From Litorivivens lipolytica (GTDB lineage Bacteria; Pseudomonadota; Gammaproteobacteria; Pseudomonadales; Spongiibacteraceae), in contig NZ_JACHWY010000001.1 in NCBI RefSeq assembly GCF_014191715.1, forward strand, positions 806,001 to 870,000: 64,000 nt of DNA, in the 5' to 3' direction. A program made the translations under genes and the position numbers. This document shows positions 33,884-42,528 of this stretch, piece after piece. Position 1 is the stretch's first letter, and the number at the start of each line of letters is the position of its first letter. The notes beneath the pieces were generated by a model. The model saw only the letters and a list, made by a program, of their open reading frames with translations. It had not been told where the DNA came from and did not search any database.

Positions 33884-34930
33884 TCAGGGTTTTGTCGGCG
33901 AGGATCGATAATCCTTGCGACGCTTGAGCTGGTAGTCTCGCACTGCCTGCTGGTGCTGTTCCAGTGTTTCCGAGAACTGATGACTGCCATCCCCCTTCGC
34001 GACAAAGAACAAAGCCCCATCCTGCACCGGGTGCAACGCCGCGTGAATGGCCGCTCGACCCGGCAAGGCAATGGGCGTTGGCGGCAGACCTTTGTGTCGG
34101 TAGGTGTTGTAGGGGTTACTGTCGTCTTTCAGGTGACGCGATCGAAGATTCTTTTTTTCCGCCGCAGGCAAACCATAAATGACCGTCGGGTCTGTCTGCA
34201 GCCGCATGTTCTTCTCCAGCCGACTGACAAAAACACCGGCAATACGCTGGCGCTCATGGGGTTGACCGGTTTCCTTCTCAACGATCGACGCCATGATCAG
34301 TGCTTCATAGGGCGAATCATAGGGCAAATTGTCACTGCGCTTGGGCCACTCCTGATTCAGCACAGCCTGCATGCGACGGTAAGCCCGCTTCATGATTCCC
34401 GTATCCGTCGCGCCTTTGACAAAGCTGTAGGTATCCGGAAAAAAGAGCCCCTCGGGGTTTTCGTGCAGAGGCGCTGTCACTTCCAGTTGCGCCCACAGCG
34501 GCTGAGCGGGATCAAAACGTTTGTCGAGCTCCGGGTGCTCGGCCAGATAAGACACCATCTCCGCAAAGGTCCAACCCTCAATCAGGGTCGCCCTATAGCG
34601 AACCACATCGCCACTGACCAGTAAGGCCAGCAGATCGTAACTGTTGAGCCCCGAAGGCAAGCGATATTCACCGGACTGGATCGCGCCAGCCGAGCCGGTG
34701 AGACGAGCGTAGACATTCAGGATATCCGCCGGATAGGCGATTACGCCATCGGCGGCGAGACTGGCGGCCATTGCGGAAAACCCAGTGCCGGGCCGCAAAT
34801 CCAGCAGGTAGTCATCGTCGACCAGATTCAAGGGCTCACTAAGTTTCTGATCAGCCCATAATACCGTCAGGGCCGCCAGCGTAATCGCTACCAGACTGAA
34901 CGGCAAAAGCCGTTTTAACCACTTAACCAT
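33884..34930 (-). CDS. mltG: Endolytic murein transglycosylase MltG
   Basis: Inner-membrane lytic transglycosylase that ends nascent glycan strands. The 348-aa protein has an N-terminal anchor (about 7-26), a LysM-like region, and the catalytic YceG domain with the active-site Glu in IMASIVEKETGQ, followed by LQTDPTVIYGL and YNTYRHKGLPPTPI. It starts 8 bp inside the end of pabC, and runs into tmk: the fabF-pabC-mltG-tmk-holB order. Confidence 0.95.
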   Translation of the reverse strand: MVKWLKRLLPFSLVAITLAALTVLWADQKLSEPLNLVDDDYLLDLRPGTGFSAMAASLAADGVIAYPADILNVYARLTGSAGAIQSGEYRLPSGLNSYDLLALLVSGDVVRYRATLIEGWTFAEMVSYLAEHPELDKRFDPAQPLWAQLEVTAPLHENPEGLFFPDTYSFVKGATDTGIMKRAYRRMQAVLNQEWPKRSDNLPYDSPYEALIMASIVEKETGQPHERQRIAGVFVSRLEKNMRLQTDPTVIYGLPAAEKKNLRSRHLKDDSNPYNTYRHKGLPPTPIALPGRAAIHAALHPVQDGALFFVAKGDGSHQFSETLEQHQQAVRDYQLKRRKDYRSSPTKP

Positions 34931-35744
34931 ACCAGACGGATTCCAGGTCCCTCTGCACCCACTGGCACAGCTTGAAAGATGAATAAGACAGGCAGTCTAG
35001 CTGCCGCACCGGCCAGAGCCCAATCAAACTGTTGCAGAAAAACAGCTCATCGGCCGCAGTGATATCCGCCATTGTCAGTCTCCGCTCTATCACGGGTACA
35101 CCAGCCACCTGGGCACTTTGAATTACTTTCTTCCGTGCGATACCAGCCACACCAGCCTGATCCAGCAATGGCGTAAATAGCACTTCGTTCTTCGCGATAA
35201 AACAGTTAGAGGCTATGCCTTCAATCACCAACCCGCTAACCGACAGCATCAGCCCTTCGGAAAAGTCACTCTGAGGGCGCTCAGCTCGCGCCAGCACATG
35301 CGGCAGACGGTTGGTGTGTTTGATACCTGCCAATTGCCCCTGCTCGGGTAACCTTGTTTGCGCCACGAACGCGCGAACCCCTTGCTCCCAGTATTCGCGA
35401 ACTGGCTCTGGCACGGGAACAATCTGACAGTAGCGATGAGGCGTGCGAGTAGCCGCCGCGTAGCCGCGCAGTCCGAGGCTGTCGCGACTCAGGCAAAGTC
35501 TTAACACCGCGCGCTCTGAGGGGTGGGATTTCAGCAGCGCATCAATCTCAGTGCGCAGCGCTTTCTCGGGAAAATCCAATTGAATTTGCGCACAGCCCTG
35601 CTGCAAACGCTGCAGGTGTTCATCCAGCCACACCGCTCTACCCTGTCGTACCAACAGGGTTTCGAACAGCGCATCGCCGAGCGCCCAACCTCTGTCCTCA
35701 AAGGGAAGTGATTGGGCCGGCTTTCCATTATGCAGGGTTTGCAT
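34923..35744 (-). CDS. pabC: Aminodeoxychorismate lyase PabC
   Basis: PLP enzyme that makes 4-aminobenzoate from aminodeoxychorismate for folate synthesis. The 273-aa protein is a class IV aminotransferase: FEDRGWALGDALFETL (near 15-30), the Lys-bearing GIKHTNRLPHVLARA, LSVSGLVIEGIASNCFI and a terminal LFFCNSLIGLWPV. It sits 29 bp after fabF. Confidence 0.92.
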   Translation of the reverse strand: MQTLHNGKPAQSLPFEDRGWALGDALFETLLVRQGRAVWLDEHLQRLQQGCAQIQLDFPEKALRTEIDALLKSHPSERAVLRLCLSRDSLGLRGYAAATRTPHRYCQIVPVPEPVREYWEQGVRAFVAQTRLPEQGQLAGIKHTNRLPHVLARAERPQSDFSEGLMLSVSGLVIEGIASNCFIAKNEVLFTPLLDQAGVAGIARKKVIQSAQVAGVPVIERRLTMADITAADELFFCNSLIGLWPVRQLDCLSYSSFKLCQWVQRDLESVWYG

Positions 35745-35773
35745 CCCCGGTGTCTGAGCTCTTGTGCCGGCGA

Positions 35774-37015
35774 TCAGTCGACTTTACCGAACAGCAAACT
35801 GCCGTTGGTTCCGCCAAAACCGAAGGAGTTTGACAATGCTCGGGTGATGGTCATTTTCTGCGCGGTATGCGGCACAAAATTCAGATCGCACTCATCGTCC
35901 GGGTTATCCAGGTTAATGGTCGGCGGCGCGATCTGGTCGCGAATCGCCAACACCGAAAAGATGGCTTCTACCGCGCCAGCAGCACCCAGCAAGTGGCCAA
36001 CCATGGATTTGGTGGAGCTGACCGCCAGTTGATTGGCCGCGTCGCCGAACACAGATTTCACTGCCCGGGCTTCAGCAACATCACCCGCGGGCGTCGACGT
36101 ACCATGAGCGTTTATATATTGAACATCCGCCGCGGCGACCCCGGCATCACTAAGCGCGGCTTGCATCGCCCGCGCCGCACCGTTGCCGTCTTCCGGTGGC
36201 GAGGTCATATGGAAGGCGTCGGCACTCATGCCAAAGCCTTGCAATTCAGCGTAAATCGTCGCGCCGCGCGCCCGCGCACTTTCCAGTTCTTCAAGAACCA
36301 GAACGCCGGCCCCGTCACTGAGCACAAAACCATCGCGATCCTTATCCCAGGGGCGCGATGCGGCTTGCGGATCATCGTTGCGGGTCGACATCGCTCGCGC
36401 CGCCGCAAAACCGCCGAGGCCAACCGGTGTCGTGGCCAGCTCGGCGCCGCCGACAATCATGGCATCGGCATCGCCATAAGCAATCATGCGCCCGGCCATG
36501 CCGATATTGTGGGTACCTGTAGTACAGGCTGTGGTGATAGCAATGTTTGGGCCGCGCATGTTGTAGCGAATGGACAACAGCCCGCCCAGCATATTGATGA
36601 TCGCGCCGGGGACAGTAAAGGGAGACAGTTTGCGCGGGCCCGATTTGTCGATGATATGACGGCTTTTCTCAATCAGACCAATACCGCCGATACCGGAGCC
36701 AATAGCCGCACCGACGCGATCCGCGTTGGCCTCGGCAATTTCCAGACCACTGTCTTCCAGCGCCTGAATAGCCGCAGCCATACCGTAGTGAATAAAGGGG
36801 TCAAAGCGCTTGGCTTCTTTTGGCTCCATGTAGGGGCTGACATCGAAGTCGCGAATGGAACCACCGAATTGAGTACTGAACGCGCTGACATCAAAACTTT
36901 CTATAGGGCCAATACCGCTCTTGCCCGCACAGATGTTCTTCCAGGTTTCATCCAGGTTATTACCCAGTGGGGTCACCATGCCCATTCCGGTAACAACGAC
37001 TCTTCTTTTCGACAT
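35774..37015 (-). CDS. fabF: 3-oxoacyl-ACP synthase II FabF
   Basis: Condensing enzyme for fatty-acid elongation. The 413-aa protein has the Cys-His-His triad: Cys164 in [15 protein letters not shown], His in [15 protein letters not shown] and His in [15 protein letters not shown]. The ATG at 37013-37015 has AGGGG 6 nt upstream; a longer frame to 37063 is rejected because it has no better ribosome-binding site and homologues begin [10 protein letters not shown]. An attenuating terminator separates it from acpP. Confidence 0.96.
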   Translation of the reverse strand: MSKRRVVVTGMGMVTPLGNNLDETWKNICAGKSGIGPIESFDVSAFSTQFGGSIRDFDVSPYMEPKEAKRFDPFIHYGMAAAIQALEDSGLEIAEANADRVGAAIGSGIGGIGLIEKSRHIIDKSGPRKLSPFTVPGAIINMLGGLLSIRYNMRGPNIAITTACTTGTHNIGMAGRMIAYGDADAMIVGGAELATTPVGLGGFAAARAMSTRNDDPQAASRPWDKDRDGFVLSDGAGVLVLEELESARARGATIYAELQGFGMSADAFHMTSPPEDGNGAARAMQAALSDAGVAAADVQYINAHGTSTPAGDVAEARAVKSVFGDAANQLAVSSTKSMVGHLLGAAGAVEAIFSVLAIRDQIAPPTINLDNPDDECDLNFVPHTAQKMTITRALSNSFGFGGTNGSLLFGKVD

Positions 37016-37085
37016 TATCAGCCCCTGTCTATCCCAACGCAGCAGCGCCCACTTTTCGTACAACTGAAATACAAAGGGAGCGCCA

Positions 37086-37126
37086 AAAAAAAAGCCGCTC
37101 TATTAAACAATAGAAACGGCTTTTTG
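37086..37126 (-). terminator. Terminator between acpP and fabF
   Basis: GCCG...CGGC with an inner CTATT/AATAG stem (37094-37120), flanked by A and T runs on both sides. On the minus strand it is followed by TTTTTTTTTGGCG. It lies 30 bp past the acpP stop and would let acpP be made in excess over fabF, as in E. coli. Confidence 0.8.
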
Positions 37127-37155
37127 TAGACCAGTTACGCCGCTAAGGCGTGTGA

Positions 37156-37392
37156 TTACTGCAGGTTTTCCTTGATGTAATCGATGGCCAGCTTAACTGT
37201 GGTGATTTTTTCAGCTTCTTCGTCAGGAATTTCAGTCTCGAATTCCTCTTCCAGCGCCATCACCAGCTCAACGGTATCCAGAGAATCCGCGCCCAGGTCT
37301 TCGACGAAAGATGCTGACTCCTGTACGTCTTCTTCTTTAACGCCCAGTTGCTCGGCAACAATCTTCTTGACGCGTTCTTCAATGCTACTCAT
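37156..37392 (-). CDS. acpP: Acyl carrier protein AcpP
   Basis: Carrier of growing acyl chains in fatty-acid synthesis. The 78-aa acidic protein starts [20 protein letters not shown], and Ser37 in [18 protein letters not shown] receives the phosphopantetheine arm. A longer upstream open frame (to 37539) is rejected, as homologues start here. It has its own promoter and terminator. The phosphopantetheinyl transferase at 14188-15030 could act on it, although AcpS is the usual enzyme. Confidence 0.97.
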   Translation of the reverse strand: MSSIEERVKKIVAEQLGVKEEDVQESASFVEDLGADSLDTVELVMALEEEFETEIPDEEAEKITTVKLAIDYIKENLQ

Positions 37393-37502
37393 GTCGTTAT
37401 TGACTCCTAGTTTAATGAATCGGTATTTGTCGGTTCGTTGGGCCTGCCTGTCGGGGACAAAAGCCGCGTTCGAAAACCTGTATAAAGTACCACCCCAAAT
37501 CA

Positions 37503-37538
37503 GGTCGGCATTGTACCCCGTGATTTGAAATTTGTGCA
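37503..37538 (-). promoter_or_regulatory. Candidate sigma-70 promoter of acpP
   Basis: On the minus strand TGCACA (37538-37533; 4 of 6) and TACAAT (37515-37510; 5 of 6) are separated by 17 bp in the fabG-acpP gap. A start near 37503 gives a leader of about 110 nt. Confidence 0.5.
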
Positions 37539-37594
37539 CAGGATTTTACTGAATTCACCCCATTTCTGGCAAAAATATCCCGCACAACAAATGT

Positions 37595-38332
37595 TTACGC
37601 CATATACATGCCGCCGTTCACGTGGATGGTATCACCCGTCACGTAGGCCGCAGCATCACTGACGAGGAAGGCCACCACGCCGGCAATTTCCTCGGGTTGA
37701 CCGAGTCTTGCCAGCGGAATTTGGGCCGCCAGCGCTTGGCGCTGCTCTTCCGGCAGTTTGGCAGTCATATCAGTATCGATAAAGCCCGGCGCCACACTGT
37801 TTACGGTGATATTGCGCGAACCCACTTCTCGAGCCAAAGCACGGGAAAAACCGTCCATACCGCCCTTGGAAGCGGCGTAGTTGGCCTGGCCGGCATTTCC
37901 CATGGAGCCGACCACGGAGCTGATATTAACGATTCGCCCCCAACGCGCCTTGGTCATGCCGCGCAAGCAGGCCTTGGTCAGACGATAGAGGGAGTTGAGG
38001 TTGGTATCGATGACATCGAACCACTCCTCGTCTTTCATGCGCATCATGATGTTGTCTTTGGTGATGCCGGCATTATTGACCAATACCGTCGGCGCACCGA
38101 ACTGCTCATTGATGGCTTTGATAACGCTGTCGACAGACTCCGCCTCTGACACATTCAGCGCCATACCGCAGCCGGCGTTGCCCGCCTCTTTCAGATAGGC
38201 GGTGATAGCCTCAGCACCACCCTCTGTGGTGGCGGTACCGATAACCGTCATCCCCTGCCCGGAAAGGGCCATCGCGATGGCCTTGCCAATACCCCGGCTC
38301 GCGCCCGTTACCAGTGCGATTTTGTCGCTCAT
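37595..38332 (-). CDS. fabG: 3-oxoacyl-ACP reductase FabG
   Basis: NADPH-dependent reduction of 3-oxoacyl-ACP. The 245-aa short-chain dehydrogenase has the nucleotide motif VTGASRGIGKAIA (8-20), NNAGITKDN, the Ser in NISSVVGSMGN, and YAASKGG with the catalytic Tyr and Lys about 152 and 156. It lies between fabD (27 bp upstream) and acpP. Confidence 0.96.
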   Translation of the reverse strand: MSDKIALVTGASRGIGKAIAMALSGQGMTVIGTATTEGGAEAITAYLKEAGNAGCGMALNVSEAESVDSVIKAINEQFGAPTVLVNNAGITKDNIMMRMKDEEWFDVIDTNLNSLYRLTKACLRGMTKARWGRIVNISSVVGSMGNAGQANYAASKGGMDGFSRALAREVGSRNITVNSVAPGFIDTDMTAKLPEEQRQALAAQIPLARLGQPEEIAGVVAFLVSDAAAYVTGDTIHVNGGMYMA

Positions 38333-38359
38333 TATGCTCTCCAGTTGTTCTATTCGTTA

Positions 38360-39298
38360 TCAGCCGCAGGCTTCCATTGCTTTTTCAAGGCTTGCGGGGT
38401 CTTCAATATTGAGGCAGTTAAGCGGCTTGTGAATGCGCTTGTTCAGACCACTGAGCACCTTGCCAGGGCCACATTCGAGGGTCGTTTCCACGCCTGCATC
38501 CACCATGGTCTGTACGCAATCCACCCATTTCACCGGGCTGTAGAGCTGTTTGATCAGAATCTCGCGGATTGCCGCCTCACTATTTTCTGGTTTGGCATGC
38601 ACGTTATGTACCACAGGTACGCTTGGCGCCTGCCATTGAATAGCGTTGATGGCTTCGCTCAGTTTTTCCGCCGCGGGCTGCATCAAAGACGTATGGAAAG
38701 GTGCGCTGACGGGCAGCGGCATGGCACGCTTGGCACCCGCCTCCTTCAGTGCCTCAATGGCCTTGTCCACGGCAGCTACTTTACCCGCGATAACCACCTG
38801 ACCGGGGGCGTTGAAGTTAACCGCTTCCACCACGCCGGCATCGCTGCATTGAGCGCAGATATCCAGAATCACCTGATCATCCAGACCCAGCACGGCGGCC
38901 ATGGAACCCTCACCCACCGGTACGGCGGTTTGCATAAACTGGCCGCGCGAGCGCACCAGTTTCACGCCATCGGCAAAGCTCAGGCTGCCGGCGCAGACCA
39001 GCGCCGAGAATTCACCCAGGCTGTGACCCGCCATATAAGAAGGCGCCGCGCCGCCGCGAGCCTGCCATACGCGCCACATGGCCACGCTGGAGGTCAGCAG
39101 TATCGGCTGGGTATTTTCCGTCAGATTCAGGGTTTCCTGCTCGCCGTTCTGGACCATGTCCCACATGTCATAACCGAGGGCATCTGAGGCTTCCTGGAAG
39201 GTTTCGCGAACCACAGCTTCCTGCTCGGCAATCTCTGCCAGCATACCGACCTTCTGCGAGCCCTGACCGGGAAATACAAAAGCCAATCCTTTCGTCAT
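38360..39298 (-). CDS. fabD: Malonyl-CoA:ACP transacylase FabD
   Basis: Loads malonate onto ACP. The 312-aa protein starts FVFPGQGSQKVGML, has the nucleophile Ser in AGHSLGEFSALVCAG (about 92) and the His in VSAPFHTSLM (about 201). It follows plsX directly (26 bp); there is no fabH between them, unlike the E. coli cluster but like Pseudomonas. Confidence 0.96.
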   Translation of the reverse strand: MTKGLAFVFPGQGSQKVGMLAEIAEQEAVVRETFQEASDALGYDMWDMVQNGEQETLNLTENTQPILLTSSVAMWRVWQARGGAAPSYMAGHSLGEFSALVCAGSLSFADGVKLVRSRGQFMQTAVPVGEGSMAAVLGLDDQVILDICAQCSDAGVVEAVNFNAPGQVVIAGKVAAVDKAIEALKEAGAKRAMPLPVSAPFHTSLMQPAAEKLSEAINAIQWQAPSVPVVHNVHAKPENSEAAIREILIKQLYSPVKWVDCVQTMVDAGVETTLECGPGKVLSGLNKRIHKPLNCLNIEDPASLEKAMEACG

Positions 39299-39324
39299 TG
39301 TTATACCTATCCTGTGTTAATGAT

Positions 39325-40323
39325 TTAAGTCAGTGTGAGTTGTTGCGCTATGCGCCGTGGCAAATCCTGCTCTGCCGCCTTGGCGGCGTGGCGGATTGCG
39401 CTATAAAAGCTTTTTTTGCTGGAACCGCCGTGGCTTTTCACCACCACGCCACTGAGTCCCAGCAAGGCGGCTCCGTTATATTCGTCGGGGTTGATGTCGT
39501 CTTTGAAGTTTTTCAGGAGCGGCTGCACAAAGAGCCCGCTGATCAGGCCATACCAGCTGCGGCGAAACCGGCCCTTGAGCTGTCGGCTGATGTAGGATGC
39601 AGTACCCTCGCAGACCTTGAGCGCGATATTGCCCACAAAGCCATCGCACACAATCACATCGGCCTTGTGGGTAAACAGGTCGAAACCTTCGATAAAACCG
39701 ATGTAGTTCAGGCTGGGCTCGGCGGCCAGCAGCTCAGCGGTCTGACGCACGAGCTCCGTGCCTTTGCTCGCCTCTTCACCAATATTCAGCAGCGCCACTC
39801 GGGGAGCTTCAATCCCCTTCAGGCAGGTAACCAGCGCTGAGCCCATCTCGGCAAACTGCACCAGCTCCTCGGCCTTGCAATCCACATTGGCGCCGAGATC
39901 GAGCATATAGGTATCGCCACCATCCCCCGGCAGCGGTGCACACATGGCCGGGCGGCGAATACCCGGTGAGCGCTCCAGCAGAAAGCGGCTCAGCGCGACC
40001 AGTGCGCCGGTGTTACCCGCACTGACCACACCTTCCACCTGGCCATCGCGCAGCAGCTCGATGGCTTTATACATGGAAGAATCCTGTTTTTTGCGCAAAG
40101 CAACCGCAGGCGATTCGTCCATGCCGATAACATCGGGAACGTCGACTAGGGTAAATTGAGAAGGGTCGATGGCGCGACGCTGACACTCATCCAACATGGC
40201 CTGTTTCTGACCAAGCAGTGTCAACTTTAGATGGGGGATTTCAGCGATGGCCTTGGCGGCGGCCGGAAGTGAAGAGCGGAGACCGTGGTCTCCGCTCATG
40301 GCGTCAATCGCTAGGGTTGGCAT
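39325..40323 (-). CDS. plsX: Phosphate acyltransferase PlsX
   Basis: Makes acyl-phosphate from acyl-ACP for phospholipid synthesis. The 332-aa protein begins LAIDAMSGDHGLRSSLPA and has SAGNTGALVALSRFLLER, LDLGANVDCKAEELVQFA and CDGFVGNIALKVCEGTA, the expected PlsX blocks. It sits 12 bp after rpmF; this yceD-rpmF-plsX-fabD order couples ribosome, membrane and fatty-acid supply. Confidence 0.95.
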   Translation of the reverse strand: MPTLAIDAMSGDHGLRSSLPAAAKAIAEIPHLKLTLLGQKQAMLDECQRRAIDPSQFTLVDVPDVIGMDESPAVALRKKQDSSMYKAIELLRDGQVEGVVSAGNTGALVALSRFLLERSPGIRRPAMCAPLPGDGGDTYMLDLGANVDCKAEELVQFAEMGSALVTCLKGIEAPRVALLNIGEEASKGTELVRQTAELLAAEPSLNYIGFIEGFDLFTHKADVIVCDGFVGNIALKVCEGTASYISRQLKGRFRRSWYGLISGLFVQPLLKNFKDDINPDEYNGAALLGLSGVVVKSHGGSSKKSFYSAIRHAAKAAEQDLPRRIAQQLTLT

Positions 40324-40335
40324 TGCTGCCCAATG

Positions 40336-40518
40336 TTACTCGTCGTCTTTGCCGGCAACAACTTTGCGGCCACGGTAGAAACCGTCAGCAGTCACGTGGT
40401 GACGACGGTGCTTCTCACCGCTGGTCGAATCCACAGACAGCGCGGGACCGCTCAGCGCATCGTGTGAACGACGCATATCCCGGCGAGACCGGGTCTTTTT
40501 GCTCTTCTGTACAGCCAT
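40336..40518 (-). CDS. rpmF: 50S ribosomal protein L32
   Basis: A 60-aa basic ribosomal protein. It starts [20 protein letters not shown], typical of L32, then [18 protein letters not shown]. The Cys zinc ribbon of some L32 versions is absent, as is common in gammaproteobacteria. It lies 20 bp after yceD and 12 bp before plsX. Confidence 0.97.
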   Translation of the reverse strand: MAVQKSKKTRSRRDMRRSHDALSGPALSVDSTSGEKHRRHHVTADGFYRGRKVVAGKDDE

Positions 40519-40538
40519 GGCTAAATGCTCCTCAGCGT

Positions 40539-41063
40539 TTAATCGCTAGATTTCAAATCTTTCAATACCGCGAAGGGGTTGTCCCTCTCCTCGGCAGTCT
40601 CGGGTTGTTCCTCACCGTAGGCCACAGGGCCCGCCGGCTGACATTCGCCCACCGGGTGAAAATTGGTGAACGGTGTCTCGATAATCAGTTCATCCTCTAT
40701 AAGAGGAAGCAGTTCCAGTGGCTCTTCACCCAGAATCACCGAATCCAGTTCGCGAGGTAGCGCTTTGGCCTGAGCTTCTGTCCAGACGATACCGAGCTCG
40801 AACTCCGAGCGAATATCGATGGGCATGCCCTGCATACAGCGCTGACAGACCACGGAAACCCGGGTTGCCAGACTCGCACTAAGCCGGTGGATCGAAGAAT
40901 CGTCCCGGAAAAAGTGCAGTTTAACGTCTACTTCTCCGCCGTTATCGCAGAGTCCCGCAGCAAATCGTGGGAAATCGCTGACTGGCTGACATCCGGAAAT
41001 TTCAACATCAGTGGATGTTAACTTCCGAGCGTCCACCTGTCGGGGCAGAGGCTGTCTTCGCAT
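40539..41063 (-). CDS. yceD: YceD/DUF177 family protein (large-subunit rRNA-linked)
   Basis: A 174-aa protein of the DUF177 family, always found beside rpmF; plant and bacterial members are linked to 23S rRNA accumulation. Seen: [14 protein letters not shown] near the start, [14 protein letters not shown] with the CxxC pair near 80, and the ending [10 protein letters not shown]. Homologues start at the same distance from the VDxRKL motif, so the ATG at 41061-41063 is right. No ribosome-binding site precedes it. A near-perfect promoter ends 9 nt before it (separate entry). Confidence 0.92.
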   Translation of the reverse strand: MRRQPLPRQVDARKLTSTDVEISGCQPVSDFPRFAAGLCDNGGEVDVKLHFFRDDSSIHRLSASLATRVSVVCQRCMQGMPIDIRSEFELGIVWTEAQAKALPRELDSVILGEEPLELLPLIEDELIIETPFTNFHPVGECQPAGPVAYGEEQPETAEERDNPFAVLKDLKSSD

Positions 41064-41065
41064 AG

Positions 41066-41101
41066 GCGCGCAATCATAGGGCCGAGGTGGCAGTTTGTCA
41101 A
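41066..41101 (-). promoter_or_regulatory. Strong sigma-70 promoter abutting yceD
   Basis: On the minus strand TTGACA (41101-41096; 6 of 6), 17 bp, TATGAT (41078-41073; 5 of 6). Only 9 nt separate the -10 box from the yceD ATG, so transcription would start about 1-3 nt before the start codon, giving a leaderless or nearly leaderless mRNA for yceD-rpmF-plsX. Confidence 0.75.
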
Positions 41102-41156
41102 AGCAAAATCCGCTAAACTGCCCGCAAATCAGTATGTTTAGACTTGATAACGACTT

Positions 41157-41744
41157 ATGCCATCTGCAACGACACCCGAAATCGTTCTCGCTTCCGGTTC
41201 TAGCTACCGCGCCGAGCTATTGCACCGCCTCGGCATCAGCTTTGCCCGGCACAGCCCGGATATCGATGAAAGCGCAAAACCCGGCGAGAAACCACAGGAT
41301 CTGGCGCTGCGATTGGCCGAAGAGAAAGCCGCAGCCATCGCCCGCCAGCACCCCAAGGCCCTGGTGATTGGCTCTGATCAGGTGGCCTCACTGGATGGCA
41401 AGCCTCTAGGCAAGCCCGGCACCGCTGAGCGTGCATGCGAGCAACTGGCGGCCTGCAGCGGCAAGACCGTTTCCTTTTATACAGGGCTTTGCTTAACAGG
41501 ACCTGATGGCACGGACAGCCTAGTCGACCTTTATACCGTAACGTTTCGCACGCTCAGCACCGAACAGATTCAGCGCTACGTCGAGAAAGAGCTGCCGCTG
41601 GACTGCGCGGGGAGCTTTAAAATGGAGGGCTTAGGCATTTCACTCTTTGAAAAGACGGAAGGAAATGACCCTAACACTTTGATTGGATTACCTTTGATAG
41701 AACTGACGACATTGCTTAACAAGCGTGGTGTTACTATACCCTGA
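41157..41744 (+). CDS. yceF: Maf-family nucleotide pyrophosphatase, YceF type
   Basis: Maf-family enzymes of the YceF branch hydrolyse 7-methyl-GTP and related modified nucleotides, probably to keep them out of RNA. The 195-aa protein has LASGSSYRAELLHRLGI, DIDESAKPGEKPQDLALRLA, VIGSDQVASLDGKPLGKPGT and the late CAGSFKMEGLGISLFE and GNDPNTLIGLPLIEL, matching YceF rather than the dTTP-specific YhdE branch. It is divergent from yceD across 93 bp, as in E. coli. Confidence 0.9.
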   Translation: MPSATTPEIVLASGSSYRAELLHRLGISFARHSPDIDESAKPGEKPQDLALRLAEEKAAAIARQHPKALVIGSDQVASLDGKPLGKPGTAERACEQLAACSGKTVSFYTGLCLTGPDGTDSLVDLYTVTFRTLSTEQIQRYVEKELPLDCAGSFKMEGLGISLFEKTEGNDPNTLIGLPLIELTTLLNKRGVTIP

Positions 41745-41755
41745 AGATGCCACCT

Positions 41756-41860
41756 GTCGTTGCGAACGAAGTGAAGCAATCTCGTAACGCCTCTGCCACA
41801 CCCGAAGAGATTGCCGCGTCGCTGCGCTCCTCGCAATGACCGCGGTTTCGCAATGACGAG
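41756..41860. repeat. Palindromic dispersed-repeat-type element
   Basis: The left arm begins GTCGTTGCGAACGAAG and ends AATCTC (41756-41782). The right arm, GAGATTGCC ... TCGCAATGAC (41807-41840), is its imperfect inverted copy. A partial extra end, TTTCGCAATGACGAG, follows at 41846-41860. This GTCATTGCGAG...CAATCTC type of palindrome is familiar from intergenic regions of many bacteria as a MITE or REP-like element. It lies between convergent genes and could act as a transcription barrier. Confidence 0.7.
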
Positions 41861-41862
41861 GG

Positions 41863-42519
41863 TTACTGGGCAATACTGTAGTGGCGACCTAGAACACCTT
41901 CCAGCTCGCCAAATGCATCAATAATCTGCAAGGGCTCCCACTGCGCCAGCCGCTCTGGCGCATGCGCCCCGTAACTCACCCCCACACTGGGCATGGCAAT
42001 GCGCTTTGCCATCTCAAGATCGTATTCGGTATCACCCACCATAACCGCCTCTTCCGGGCTGATACGGAACTCCTCACACAACTCATGAAGCATCAGAGGG
42101 TCGGGTTTTGACGCGGTCTCATCCGCGCAGCGGGTAGCCGCAAAGAAATGTTCGAACCCCGAATTACCCAGCACCCGCAATAAGCCCTTCCGGCTTTTGC
42201 CCGTTGCGACTGCCAATACCGCACCCTGCGCCTTTAGCGAGGACAGCAATTCGGTAACACCGGGAAAGAATTCGCAAGGAGTTTGATCAGCGGCGATAAA
42301 ATTACGCGAATAGTGCTCCCGCAGCGCACCGCGGGTTGTCACACTCGCCTCCGGGAACAATTGGTGGATCGCCAAATCTAGCCCCAAACCGATGATGTTG
42401 CGCACCTCGGCATCACTGGGCGGTGGCAAATCCGCATCCCGCGCCGCCTGCTGCATACAGGCAACGATCTTGCCCGCAGAATCAATCAGGGTTCCATCCC
42501 AGTCAAAGATTACAACCAT
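41863..42519 (-). CDS. HAD-family hydrolase, phosphoglycolate-phosphatase-like
   Basis: A 218-aa HAD-superfamily phosphatase. Motifs: VIFDWDGTLIDSAG with the nucleophile Asp (5-9), a cap domain, VLAVATGKSRKGL (motif II), the Lys in DETASKPDP, and VMVGDTEYDLEMAKRI (motif IV). The Gph-like cap suggests a small phosphorylated substrate; which one is not shown. It begins 9 bp after rluC stops, in the rluC-HAD order known in Pseudomonas. Confidence 0.88.
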   Translation of the reverse strand: MVVIFDWDGTLIDSAGKIVACMQQAARDADLPPPSDAEVRNIIGLGLDLAIHQLFPEASVTTRGALREHYSRNFIAADQTPCEFFPGVTELLSSLKAQGAVLAVATGKSRKGLLRVLGNSGFEHFFAATRCADETASKPDPLMLHELCEEFRISPEEAVMVGDTEYDLEMAKRIAMPSVGVSYGAHAPERLAQWEPLQIIDAFGELEGVLGRHYSIAQ

Positions 42520-42528
42520 AGCAATAAC

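Noticed and set aside
33235-34071. Long form of thymidylate kinase
   Set aside because: The added N-terminus overlaps the mltG coding region and is basic and unordered; the GTG at 33870 gives the normal length.
35867-37129. 420-aa open frame opposite fabF
   Set aside because: Antisense to a gene with a full catalytic triad; no ribosome-binding site or domain features support it.
41576-41873. Minus-strand frames over the palindromic element (41576-41836, 41688-41873)
   Set aside because: Arg- and Ser-rich frames caused by the repeat and by maf antisense; no start signals or domains.
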